Shown in pieces: positions 8,292 through 16,644 of a stretch of DNA of 61,745 nucleotides (position 1 is its first letter; each line of letters begins with the position of its first letter). The position numbers and the translations under genes were made by a program. Source of the DNA: Deltaproteobacteria bacterium GWA2_38_16 (GTDB lineage: Bacteria > Bdellovibrionota > JACOXK01 > 2-02-FULL-40-11); contig MGPE01000003.1 in the NCBI GenBank assembly GCA_001797335.1, positions 1 to 61,745 of the forward strand, given 5' to 3'. The notes beneath the pieces were generated by a model. The model saw only the letters and a list, made by a program, of their open reading frames with translations. It ran no database searches and was not told the DNA's origin.

Positions 8292-9836
8292 TTATTTTTT
8301 TTCTGAAATACTTTTGGCTTGCATGAAAAGTTGTAAATAGTCTGGACCGCCGGCCTTGGAGTCTGTCCCTGAGAGATTAAACCCACCAAAAGGGTGAACA
8401 CCGACCAAGGCTCCCGTACATCCTCGATTGATGTAAAAATTCCCGGCATAAAAAACATCTTTTGCTTTTTTAATTTTGGTTTTATTTTTTGTATATACAG
8501 CACCTGTTAGTCCATAGGCAGTATTATTAGCAATGGACAGAGCATCATCAAAATCTTTGGCTTTAATTAGGGCTAGGATAGGAGCAAAAATTTCTTCTTG
8601 AGCCAAACGGGCAGTAGGAGCGATATCTCCAAAAATCGTGGGTTTCACAAAATATCCTGGAGAGGAAATGGTTTCTCCACCGACGAGTAGAGTACCTTCT
8701 TGCTTTCCGATTTCAATATATTCTTTGACTTTGTTCAATGATTCGGCATTGATGACCGGGCCTAAAAACATTTGGGGGTTTTGAGGATCTCCCGTTTTAA
8801 GTTGTTTTGTTTTTTCAATAATTTTAGGGAGCAGTTTGTCATATACTTTTTCATGAATAATGGCTCGAGAGCAGGCAGAACATTTTTGTCCTTGAAAACC
8901 AAAGGCAGATCGGACAATACCACTAGCAGCAGATTCTAAATCAGCTTCATTGTCTACCACAATGGCATCTTTTCCTCCCATTTCTAAGATAACGCGTTTA
9001 AGCCATTTCTGCGTCGGTGGAACATGGGCGGCTTCTTCATTAATTTGAATACCAACCTCTTTAGATCCGGTAAAAGAAATAAACCGTGTTTTAGGATGTT
9101 TAATAAGATAGGTTCCTACCAAACTTCCACTGCCCGTTATAAAATTAATAACGCCACTGGGAAGTTTTGCGGCTTCTGCGATTTTCATAAATTGATAGGC
9201 GATTGCCGAAGAACACATAGAGGGTTTTATAATAACGGTATTTCCTGTGACAATGGCAGCGGTTGACATCCCCACCAAAATGGCAAGAGGGAAATTCCAG
9301 GGAGCAATGATGACTCCAACTCCCAAAGGAATATATCGAAGTTCATTTTTTTCTGTCGGTATGGAGATGAGTTTTGGGGAACGAGAAAGACGAATCATTT
9401 CTCGGCCATAGTATTCTAAAAAATCAATGGCTTCACAAACATCTCCATCAGCTTCTCGCCAGGATTTTCCCACTTCTAAAATGAGCCATGCAGATAGTTC
9501 TGACTTTTTCTGCCGCATAAGGGTTGCCATTTTAAATAGGTATTGGGCCCTTTTTTGAGGAGGAACTTGTTTCCAGGATTCAAAAGCAGTGAGAGCGGCC
9601 TCCATGGCTTCCTCGCACAAAGAGGGCGTTGCTTTTTGGAAGGTTCCAATAACTTCTGTGGTATTAGAAGGGTTAAAAGAATAAAATGTTTCTGGAGTTG
9701 TAACCCTTTTCCCGCCGATAATAAGTGGGTAAGTTTCCCCCAGTTGTTTTTTTACACTCTCTAAAGCAAGTTGTAATGCTTTTTTATTCTTTTCTTTTGA
9801 AAAATCACAAAAAGGTTCATTTTTAAAGGGCTTCAT
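8292..9836 (-). CDS. rocA: L-glutamate gamma-semialdehyde (P5C) dehydrogenase
   Basis: A 514-residue aldehyde dehydrogenase that oxidises P5C/glutamate semialdehyde to glutamate in proline and arginine breakdown. The sequence has PWNFPLAI, the Rossmann FTGSKEVG, the catalytic Glu in ILEMGGKDAI, and the catalytic Cys in FQGQKCSACSRAI, which is diagnostic of the RocA/PutA P5CDH branch. The C-terminal HPFGGFNLSGT segment is also typical. Length matches the stand-alone enzyme. No proline dehydrogenase gene is nearby, so its partner must lie elsewhere. It diverges from the 9916 operon. Confidence 0.92.
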   Translation of the reverse strand: MKPFKNEPFCDFSKEKNKKALQLALESVKKQLGETYPLIIGGKRVTTPETFYSFNPSNTTEVIGTFQKATPSLCEEAMEAALTAFESWKQVPPQKRAQYLFKMATLMRQKKSELSAWLILEVGKSWREADGDVCEAIDFLEYYGREMIRLSRSPKLISIPTEKNELRYIPLGVGVIIAPWNFPLAILVGMSTAAIVTGNTVIIKPSMCSSAIAYQFMKIAEAAKLPSGVINFITGSGSLVGTYLIKHPKTRFISFTGSKEVGIQINEEAAHVPPTQKWLKRVILEMGGKDAIVVDNEADLESAASGIVRSAFGFQGQKCSACSRAIIHEKVYDKLLPKIIEKTKQLKTGDPQNPQMFLGPVINAESLNKVKEYIEIGKQEGTLLVGGETISSPGYFVKPTIFGDIAPTARLAQEEIFAPILALIKAKDFDDALSIANNTAYGLTGAVYTKNKTKIKKAKDVFYAGNFYINRGCTGALVGVHPFGGFNLSGTDSKAGGPDYLQLFMQAKSISEKK

Positions 9837-9915
9837 AAAACGACAAAAAAGCTAACAAAATCAACTTAATAAATCAACCAAATTGACCGAAAAGGATCTA
9901 TGAAGGGATATTTTT

Positions 9916-11271
9916 ATGCCTGAGAGGCTACTGGAACTATCTATTTACGCATTGGGAGCTTTAATTGGGATATTGTTAATTTGGGCTATCTTGCGGGAAT
10001 TACTCATTAAAGTGTCATCTTCAAAAGAAGAAAAACGAGAGCTTCAAACTAAAAAACTTTTTGAAGAATGGCTCTACGGGAATGATATCAAACGAAAAGT
10101 CATTATCCAAAAACTTAAAAAAATGGGTTCTGCTGCTTATCTTGAACCCTTTTTCTTTGAGCTCTTTGAAGGATCTGAGAAAGAAAAAAAAGAAGAATTA
10201 AAAGTTCTATTTGAATTGGTGGGTATACAGGCTGAACTTCGGCGGATTTTAAAAGAGTCTTCAGATGTGATTCAGCGAGAAAAATCTGTTTTAAAATTGG
10301 GAAAAGTAGGGGTTATTTATGATGTTCAATTTTTAATTGATGCTTATAGAGATCCTGAAGAACATAGTTTGGTAAAACAGTGTTGCGTCCAAGCTATTTA
10401 TGATTTGGTAGAACCTCTATTTCACGAGCAGGAACAAGCCATGGCTAATTTTGGACTTTTGGTTCAGCTCTTTGATATTCCCAATGAAAATTTAAGATAT
10501 CATTTGGTCAGAACCATTGCTGCTTCAAAAATGCCTGTTGAAGATATTTTGCCTCATTTATTGAAACTTCAAAATGATTTTGGAAAAGAAAGTGCTCTAT
10601 TTGTGTTAGAGCAGTGGAATCATCCAGAGCTCTGTCAGATTGTCTATGATTATTTGGATGATTTAAATCCTCACATCCGATCTATCGCTGTCTCTCTTTT
10701 GGGAAAATGGAAGGATGAAGAGGCTATTCTTCTTCTTTTTAAGAAGTTATCTGACCCCGATGAAATGGTTCGCCTTTCGACGGTAGATGTGCTGACTCAT
10801 TTTAAAAATTCAGCTATTTTAAAACAGCTGACGCTTCACTTAAGTGATCCTTCTTCTCTGGTAAGGGCAAGATTATTATGGGCGTTGGTATTAAAAAAAG
10901 ATCAAAAGATTTTTGATCGAGCTATTGCCATGCTTCAAGAAATGGATTTTCAAAAACTCTTTTTTGCTCAGATCAAGCTCAAGCCTCAAGAAGAATCTCA
11001 GCAGGTTTTTGAATTTTTAGGGGTAGATTATCGATTGTTTGTGAAAAAATATGGAGTAGAAGATCATGGGTTTTCAGCATTTGTGAGCACAGCACGAGAA
11101 AGTCAGGACGTGGCTCTTCGAAAAAGAGCCATGATGGCATTGCAGCTGTGGAAAGATAAAGATGTTATTTCTGTTTTTAACGACATTTTAAATTCAGACC
11201 CTGATCCTACGAATCGTCTTTATGCCAAAAAAATGTTGGAGCGTTTAAAGATGAAGGATGTGGTACCATGA
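9916..11271 (+). CDS. Membrane-anchored HEAT-repeat protein
   Basis: A 451-residue protein with a single N-terminal transmembrane helix (residues about 9-30) followed by a charged linker and helical repeats through to the C-terminus. HEAT-like units with the proline/aspartate signature are seen (DLNPHIRSIAVSLLGKW, DPDEMVRLSTVDVLTHF, DPSSLVRARLLWALV, DPTNRLYAKKML). The repeats probably form a cytoplasmic scaffold at the inner membrane. It opens an operon that overlaps into the transporter gene by ATGA, so it may tether or regulate the glycan synthase or the importer. The start has a GAAGGGA site 9 bases upstream. The precise role is unknown. Confidence 0.8.
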   Translation: MPERLLELSIYALGALIGILLIWAILRELLIKVSSSKEEKRELQTKKLFEEWLYGNDIKRKVIIQKLKKMGSAAYLEPFFFELFEGSEKEKKEELKVLFELVGIQAELRRILKESSDVIQREKSVLKLGKVGVIYDVQFLIDAYRDPEEHSLVKQCCVQAIYDLVEPLFHEQEQAMANFGLLVQLFDIPNENLRYHLVRTIAASKMPVEDILPHLLKLQNDFGKESALFVLEQWNHPELCQIVYDYLDDLNPHIRSIAVSLLGKWKDEEAILLLFKKLSDPDEMVRLSTVDVLTHFKNSAILKQLTLHLSDPSSLVRARLLWALVLKKDQKIFDRAIAMLQEMDFQKLFFAQIKLKPQEESQQVFEFLGVDYRLFVKKYGVEDHGFSAFVSTARESQDVALRKRAMMALQLWKDKDVISVFNDILNSDPDPTNRLYAKKMLERLKMKDVVP

Positions 11272-13439
11272 AAAAAAATATATTTTTTTTCATGTTTCTT
11301 TTTTCTTCTGTGTCTTTTGTGGCTTTGGCGGCAGATCTTCATGTTTGGCAATTTAGTATGGATGAAGAACAGTCTCGGTTTATTGTCGAACGTTTTGAAA
11401 AAGAAAATCCAAATATTAAAATTCACCTCCAACAATTAAGTTGGGATTTTGGAAACGATAAAATTATTACAAGCATGATAGCGGGTAATGCTCCGGATAT
11501 TTTTGAAATTGGATCAACGTTTGGCCCTCACTTTTCTCAAAGTGGTGTACTTCGAGATCTTACAGAAGAGGTGAAAGATCTAAAAGATAAATATCTCATG
11601 TGGGAACCCGTGACGCATGAAGGTAAAATCTATGGAATGCCATGGCTCGTGGGAACGCGATTTTTATTTTATAATAAAGTATTATTTAAAAGAGCGGGTT
11701 TGGATCCTCATCATCCTCCTAAAACATGGTCAGAACTTCTTTCGGCAGCAGAAAAGATTAAAAATCTTGGGCCAGATATGTATGGGTATGGAATTTCTGT
11801 AGCGGAAGAATTTTCTCCATGGCAAACGTTTATCCCATATTTATGGAATGGGGGGAGCGATGTTTTGTCTTTAGATCTCAGTCAGACCATTTTAAATAGC
11901 AGGGCTACACAGAATACGCTTTCTTTTTATCGTCAGTTAAAATCTTTTTCTCTTCTTAATCGCCAAGAACAAATTGATCAGATGTTTTCTGCTGGAAAAG
12001 TAGGCATCATGCTGTCTGGCGCTTGGAATTTTAAGTCCATTGCCAAAACAAATTCATTATTAGAGTACGGGGTGACAACCGTACCCACGCCCGAAGAGCA
12101 TCTGCCTCCTTATTCTTTTGGAGGAGGAGAGATGTTGGTGATTCTTAAAAAGAGTTCTTATCCAAAAGAAGCTTTTACTTTTGTGCAATATTTAACTTCC
12201 AAAGAAGTGGAGATTTTTTTATCGAAAGAGCAAAGAAATGTTTTGCCTTCATTAAAAGAAGCTTTAAATGATCCCTTTTTTTCCAGCGACTTTAGAATGA
12301 AAGGTTTTTCAGAACAAATGCGTTTTACCAAAACTCCCCCAGCTCATATCGGGTGGATAAAAATGGAACGTGTTTTATCTTCGATGATTGACCAAGTGAT
12401 GTTGCAAGAAGAGCCCATTGAAAAAGCTATTCAAAAAACGTCTTTGGATATTGACCGTATCCTTCAGGAAACTCATGAAAAAGGAGAAATTTCAGATAAA
12501 AAACTGACTGTGTGGATTTTATTATTAATAGTAATTTTATTTTTAGGATGTTGGTTTTTCCGAAATCGACTGGAGCCTATTGGGGCCTTTTCAACGTGGA
12601 TCTTTATTTCTCCATGGATTTTACTTTTTTTGATTTTTAGTTTGTATCCGTTGCTGTATGCTTTTCTCATTAGTTTTTCAAGTTATCATGTATTAACTTC
12701 TCATCTTTCTTTTATTGGGATTCGAAATTATATTGAAATTTTAAAAGACTCAGAATTTAGGAAAGCATTATATCATACGCTCTTTTTTGCTGTGGGAACG
12801 GTTCCTTTTACGCTGGTTATTTCTATTCTTTTAGCAACCCTTATTGATCATGGAAAAGTTCCATTCAAATCTCTTTTTCAGGCAGGATTTTTCTTGCCAG
12901 TGGTAACTTCTATTATTGTTATTGCCACTCTTTTTACTTATTTTTATTCGGAAAATGGTTTTTTAAATTTTATATTAACAACGCTTTACCTCCCAAAACC
13001 AGATCCTTCGTGGCTCATTCATAAAACGTGGGCATTGCCAGCGATTATGGCTATGGCAGTGTGGTCTAGCTCGGGTTATTATCTCATTTTATTTTTGGCA
13101 GCTCTTCAGTCGATCCCTCAATCTTTGTATGAGGCCTCAAGGCTGGATGGAGCTAATGCGGTTCAGCAATTTTTTAAGATTACTCTGCCTCAACTAAAGC
13201 CCATGATTTTATTTGTGGTGGTGATTAATACGATTAATTCACTTCAAGTATTTCCAGAAATTTTTACAATGACCAAAGGGGGACCGGCCAGATCGACGAC
13301 AACAATTGTGTATTATCTCTACGAAAAGGGGTTTAGTGAATTTAAAATGGGTGAAGCATCTTCAGTAGCCTATCTTTTAGCGCTGATCATTTGTGCGTTT
13401 TCATATTTTCAGATGCGCCTGCTGAGGGAAAAAATATGA
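11268..13439 (+). CDS. Sugar-binding protein fused to MalF-type ABC permease
   Basis: A 723-residue fusion. Residues 1-21 are a signal peptide (cleavage after VALA); about 22-400 form an extracellular solute-binding protein family 1 domain (DEEQSRFIVERFEKENP, PWLVGTRFLFYNK, GAWNF). A transmembrane helix near 408-430 then leads into a CUT1 MalF-like permease with six predicted helices and the EAA loop EASRLDGANAVQQFFKITLPQ. The receptor would therefore be permanently tethered to the channel in the periplasm. The reading frame is continuous with no sign of a missed stop. Its partner permease overlaps by ATGA. No ATPase is encoded here, so a shared MsmX/UgpC-type ATPase elsewhere is likely. Confidence 0.9.
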   Translation: MKKNIFFFMFLFSSVSFVALAADLHVWQFSMDEEQSRFIVERFEKENPNIKIHLQQLSWDFGNDKIITSMIAGNAPDIFEIGSTFGPHFSQSGVLRDLTEEVKDLKDKYLMWEPVTHEGKIYGMPWLVGTRFLFYNKVLFKRAGLDPHHPPKTWSELLSAAEKIKNLGPDMYGYGISVAEEFSPWQTFIPYLWNGGSDVLSLDLSQTILNSRATQNTLSFYRQLKSFSLLNRQEQIDQMFSAGKVGIMLSGAWNFKSIAKTNSLLEYGVTTVPTPEEHLPPYSFGGGEMLVILKKSSYPKEAFTFVQYLTSKEVEIFLSKEQRNVLPSLKEALNDPFFSSDFRMKGFSEQMRFTKTPPAHIGWIKMERVLSSMIDQVMLQEEPIEKAIQKTSLDIDRILQETHEKGEISDKKLTVWILLLIVILFLGCWFFRNRLEPIGAFSTWIFISPWILLFLIFSLYPLLYAFLISFSSYHVLTSHLSFIGIRNYIEILKDSEFRKALYHTLFFAVGTVPFTLVISILLATLIDHGKVPFKSLFQAGFFLPVVTSIIVIATLFTYFYSENGFLNFILTTLYLPKPDPSWLIHKTWALPAIMAMAVWSSSGYYLILFLAALQSIPQSLYEASRLDGANAVQQFFKITLPQLKPMILFVVVINTINSLQVFPEIFTMTKGGPARSTTTIVYYLYEKGFSEFKMGEASSVAYLLALIICAFSYFQMRLLREKI

Positions 13440-14245
13440 AGAAGATAATCTTATTTTTATTTCTATGTTGTCTTCTCGTCATTTCCCTTTTTCCTCTTTG
13501 CCTCATGTTTACGACGGCCTTTAAACCTGAAGGAAATCTCCTCATGTCGATGAATGAGCTTTTTCCAAAACAGTGGACCGTAAAAAATTTTAAAGATGTA
13601 TGGGCAGCTGGCCCCTTTGATCAATATTTTTTAAATAGTGTATTTGTCGGGATATGTGTGACCCTTGGAAATATTATTTTTTCTTTGATGGTGGCCTATG
13701 CGTTTGCCAGAAGAGAATTTTTAGGGAAAAAGCTTTTTTTTGGAACGGTACTTCTCATGATGATGATCCCAGCGCAAACCATCATGGTGCCCACCTTTAT
13801 TTTAATGAAACATTTTGGGTGGCTTAATACCTATTGGGCGTTAATTGTGCCTTCGCTCGTTTTGCCCTTTAACGTATTTTTATTAAAACAGTATTTGCAT
13901 CAATTACCCTTAAGTCTTGAAGAAGCGGCAAAACTCGACGGTGCCAGCGATTTTCAAATTTTGTTTAAAATTGTAATGCCTCTTTCAAAGCCTGCGTTGG
14001 CCGTTGTGGGGATTAATACTTTTTTAGGTGCATGGAATACTTTTTTATACCCATTTTTACTGACAAATACGACAGAAATGAGAACGCTGCCCGTGGGATT
14101 AGCGCTCTATAAAGGACTTCATGGGGTGGATTGGGTTCATCTCATGGCCGGAGCAGCTTTGTCTTCTGCTCCTGTGATTCTTATTTTTCTTGTCTTTCAA
14201 AAAATGATTATTAGAGGCTTAACCGCCGGAGCCATAAAGGAGTGA
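13436..14245 (+). CDS. MalG-type carbohydrate ABC transporter permease
   Basis: A permease of about 269 residues, the second membrane subunit of the CUT1 sugar importer. It has six hydrophobic segments and the EAA motif EAAKLDGASDFQILFKIVMPLSKPA that contacts the ATPase. I take the start at 13436, where ATG overlaps the stop of the fused receptor/permease; an upstream ATG at 13391 would add 15 residues that do not resemble a membrane N-terminus. It is followed after 3 bases by the GH94 phosphorylase, so imported sugar is probably a phosphorolysis substrate. Confidence 0.92.
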   Translation: MKKIILFLFLCCLLVISLFPLCLMFTTAFKPEGNLLMSMNELFPKQWTVKNFKDVWAAGPFDQYFLNSVFVGICVTLGNIIFSLMVAYAFARREFLGKKLFFGTVLLMMMIPAQTIMVPTFILMKHFGWLNTYWALIVPSLVLPFNVFLLKQYLHQLPLSLEEAAKLDGASDFQILFKIVMPLSKPALAVVGINTFLGAWNTFLYPFLLTNTTEMRTLPVGLALYKGLHGVDWVHLMAGAALSSAPVILIFLVFQKMIIRGLTAGAIKE

Positions 14246-14248
14246 ACG

Positions 14249-16636
14249 ATGTTTATTAAAAAACCAAAATTAGAATTAAAGACGGCTTGGGGATTCTTTA
14301 ATGAACAGCATGAGTATGTGATTACACGGCCAGATACCCCAAAACCGTGGATTAATTATTTGAGTAACAGCCAGTATCATGCCTTGGTATCGCAAACAGG
14401 AGGAGGCTATAGTTATTATAAGGATTCTAAATTACACCGAATACTACACTGGGAAAATTTTAGATCCGATCGTCCAGGGCGTTATGTATTTATAAAAGAT
14501 CAAAAAACGGGGGAGGTGTGGACTCCCAATTGGCAACCTTTGTGTAAGAGACTCGATTATTGGCAGGCTACTCATGGTTTTGGATACAGTTCTATTTATG
14601 CAGCACATCAAAATATGGAAGCGACTCTCACCTATTTTGTTCCTCCCGAAGCTTCCTGTGAAGTGTGGGTTACTACTTTTAAAAATACAAGTTTAGAAAC
14701 AAAAACTCTTTCCATTTATCCCTACGTGCATTGGCTTTTGGGAGATTTTTACATGGAGCAGGATCATAAAAATATTATGGTTCTCTATAATGAGGGATAT
14801 TATGATCCAGCTCTTCAGTCGATTGTGGCTTTTAAGCATCCCAATAGTAGTCGAAAATATGAAACGTATGGATTTTTTGCCAGCTCTCTAAAACCTTCTG
14901 GTTATGAGTTAAATTATGAAAAATTTGTTGGAAAGTATGGGAGCATATCAAATCCTAAAATGCTAAAAAAGGGGAAGCTTTCTTCAGAGCCTGTTCGGGG
15001 AGAAGAGATGGTGGGAGTAATGGAAATTCCTCTGACCTTAAAACCACAACAAGAAGTAACCTGTGTTTTTGTTTTAGGCTTTACAGAAAAAAAATCAGAC
15101 ATTGAAAAAATCATTAAGGATCATGTGAAGCCACAAGAAGCCAAGCATCTTTTACAAAAGACAAAAGTGATGTGGGAAACTAAATTATCTGGAATGAAAG
15201 TTGAAACCCCTGATCCCCAATTTAATCTCATGACGAATTTTTGGGGAAAATACCAATTATTGCACATTACACGGTGGCGATCGGCGTCTTTTTATAGCCC
15301 CGGAGAAGGAGGAAGGGGATATCGAGATACGGCTCAAGATGTGGAAGGAGTGGCATCGATTGATCCCTTTTTATGTCGAGAGTGGATTGAACGGCTTTTG
15401 ACTTATCAATATAAAAGCGGACATGCCGTGGCTGGTTTTTCAGATATTGAAGGGCCATGGGAAATTGGAACGGACAAAGGGATTTTAGGGAAAAGTGATG
15501 TGGCCGTGTGGATTCCTTTTATGGTGTCTACCTATGTCAAAGAAACAGGAGACAAAGATTTTTTACAAAAAGAGATTTCATTTTTAGACGGAGATAAGGC
15601 TTCCGTATGGGAGCATTGTCTTAGGGCCATGGAACATTTTTGGAAGAGTCGAGGAGAACATGGCTTGCCTCTTTTTTGGAAAGCCGATTGGAACGATGCT
15701 TTGGATCGATGTGGAATTCAAGGAAAAGGAGAATCTGTTTGGTTGGGGCAGGCGTATGCACGAGCTTTATTATGTGTAGAGGAAATGGCTTTGTGGTTGG
15801 GAAAAAAAGAAGATGAAGCACTCATGCATTCTCGATATGAAGAAATGAAAAAAATTATTAATGATGTGGGGTGGGATGGAGATTGGTATCGGTGTGTTTT
15901 TACTGACTCTCAAAAAATTTTAGGATCAAAAACAGGTGAGGCCAATCGAGTGTATTTAAATACACAATCGTGGGCCATATTATCCAAGGTTGCCCCAGAG
16001 TTACGAGCTGAAAAATGTTTTCGTGCTATTGAAGAGCACTTGGAAACAGAAATGGGTCCGGCCATGTTTTCTCCCTATTATACCCAATATGATCCCCAGA
16101 TTGGACGAATGACAGCCTTTGCGCCGGGGACGAAAGAAAATGCGGCTATTTTTTCTCATGCGTGTGCATTTCTCATTGTAAGCTATGCGATGAGTAAAAA
16201 AGGAAAAAAAGCCTATGAACTTTTTACAAAAATTGCTCCTTATAACCCTGCCAAAACAGTAGAGCGATACCAGACAGAACCCTATGTGTATGCCGAATAT
16301 TGTTATGGTCCTGGAAATGCTCAGTTTGGAATGGGAGCGTTTAACTGGAATACGGGGACAGCGGCGTGGATGTTTATTGCGGCAACGCAGTGGATGGTAG
16401 GGGTGAGGCCAGTGTTTGAAGGATTAATGATAGATCCCTGTGTGCCTTCTCATTGGAAAACATTTTCTATAGAACGGGCCTTTCGAGGAGCGCTCTATAA
16501 AATTCATATTGAAAATCCAGAAGGCGTGGAGAGTGGGGTGAAGGAAGTGACGGTGGATGGGAAGAGAATAGAAGGGAATGTTATTCCTCAGATGCCGGCG
16601 GGAAAGGTTTATGAAGTTCATGTGCTAATGGGATAA
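14249..16636 (+). CDS. GH94 glycoside phosphorylase (cellobiose/chitobiose phosphorylase-like)
   Basis: A 795-residue cytoplasmic enzyme of the GH94 (former GT36) family, which cleaves beta-linked di- or oligosaccharides with phosphate to give a sugar 1-phosphate. The N-terminal beta-sandwich carries the family motif EYVITRPDTPKPWINYLSN followed by GGGYSYY and DRPGRYVFIKD; the (alpha/alpha)6 catalytic domain has the general-acid Asp in WKADWNDALDR near residue 479 and a GTASWM-like end (NTGTAAWMF). No signal peptide is present. Which linkage it acts on (beta-1,2, 1,3, 1,4 or GlcNAc-based) cannot be read from the sequence. It sits between the sugar importer and a glycan synthase. Confidence 0.9.
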   Translation: MFIKKPKLELKTAWGFFNEQHEYVITRPDTPKPWINYLSNSQYHALVSQTGGGYSYYKDSKLHRILHWENFRSDRPGRYVFIKDQKTGEVWTPNWQPLCKRLDYWQATHGFGYSSIYAAHQNMEATLTYFVPPEASCEVWVTTFKNTSLETKTLSIYPYVHWLLGDFYMEQDHKNIMVLYNEGYYDPALQSIVAFKHPNSSRKYETYGFFASSLKPSGYELNYEKFVGKYGSISNPKMLKKGKLSSEPVRGEEMVGVMEIPLTLKPQQEVTCVFVLGFTEKKSDIEKIIKDHVKPQEAKHLLQKTKVMWETKLSGMKVETPDPQFNLMTNFWGKYQLLHITRWRSASFYSPGEGGRGYRDTAQDVEGVASIDPFLCREWIERLLTYQYKSGHAVAGFSDIEGPWEIGTDKGILGKSDVAVWIPFMVSTYVKETGDKDFLQKEISFLDGDKASVWEHCLRAMEHFWKSRGEHGLPLFWKADWNDALDRCGIQGKGESVWLGQAYARALLCVEEMALWLGKKEDEALMHSRYEEMKKIINDVGWDGDWYRCVFTDSQKILGSKTGEANRVYLNTQSWAILSKVAPELRAEKCFRAIEEHLETEMGPAMFSPYYTQYDPQIGRMTAFAPGTKENAAIFSHACAFLIVSYAMSKKGKKAYELFTKIAPYNPAKTVERYQTEPYVYAEYCYGPGNAQFGMGAFNWNTGTAAWMFIAATQWMVGVRPVFEGLMIDPCVPSHWKTFSIERAFRGALYKIHIENPEGVESGVKEVTVDGKRIEGNVIPQMPAGKVYEVHVLMG

Positions 16637-16644
16637 AAATCTTT

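Noticed and set aside
8132-8503. Open frame crossing tRNA-Leu
   Set aside because: It runs through a complete tRNA gene and the end of the P5C dehydrogenase gene in another frame.
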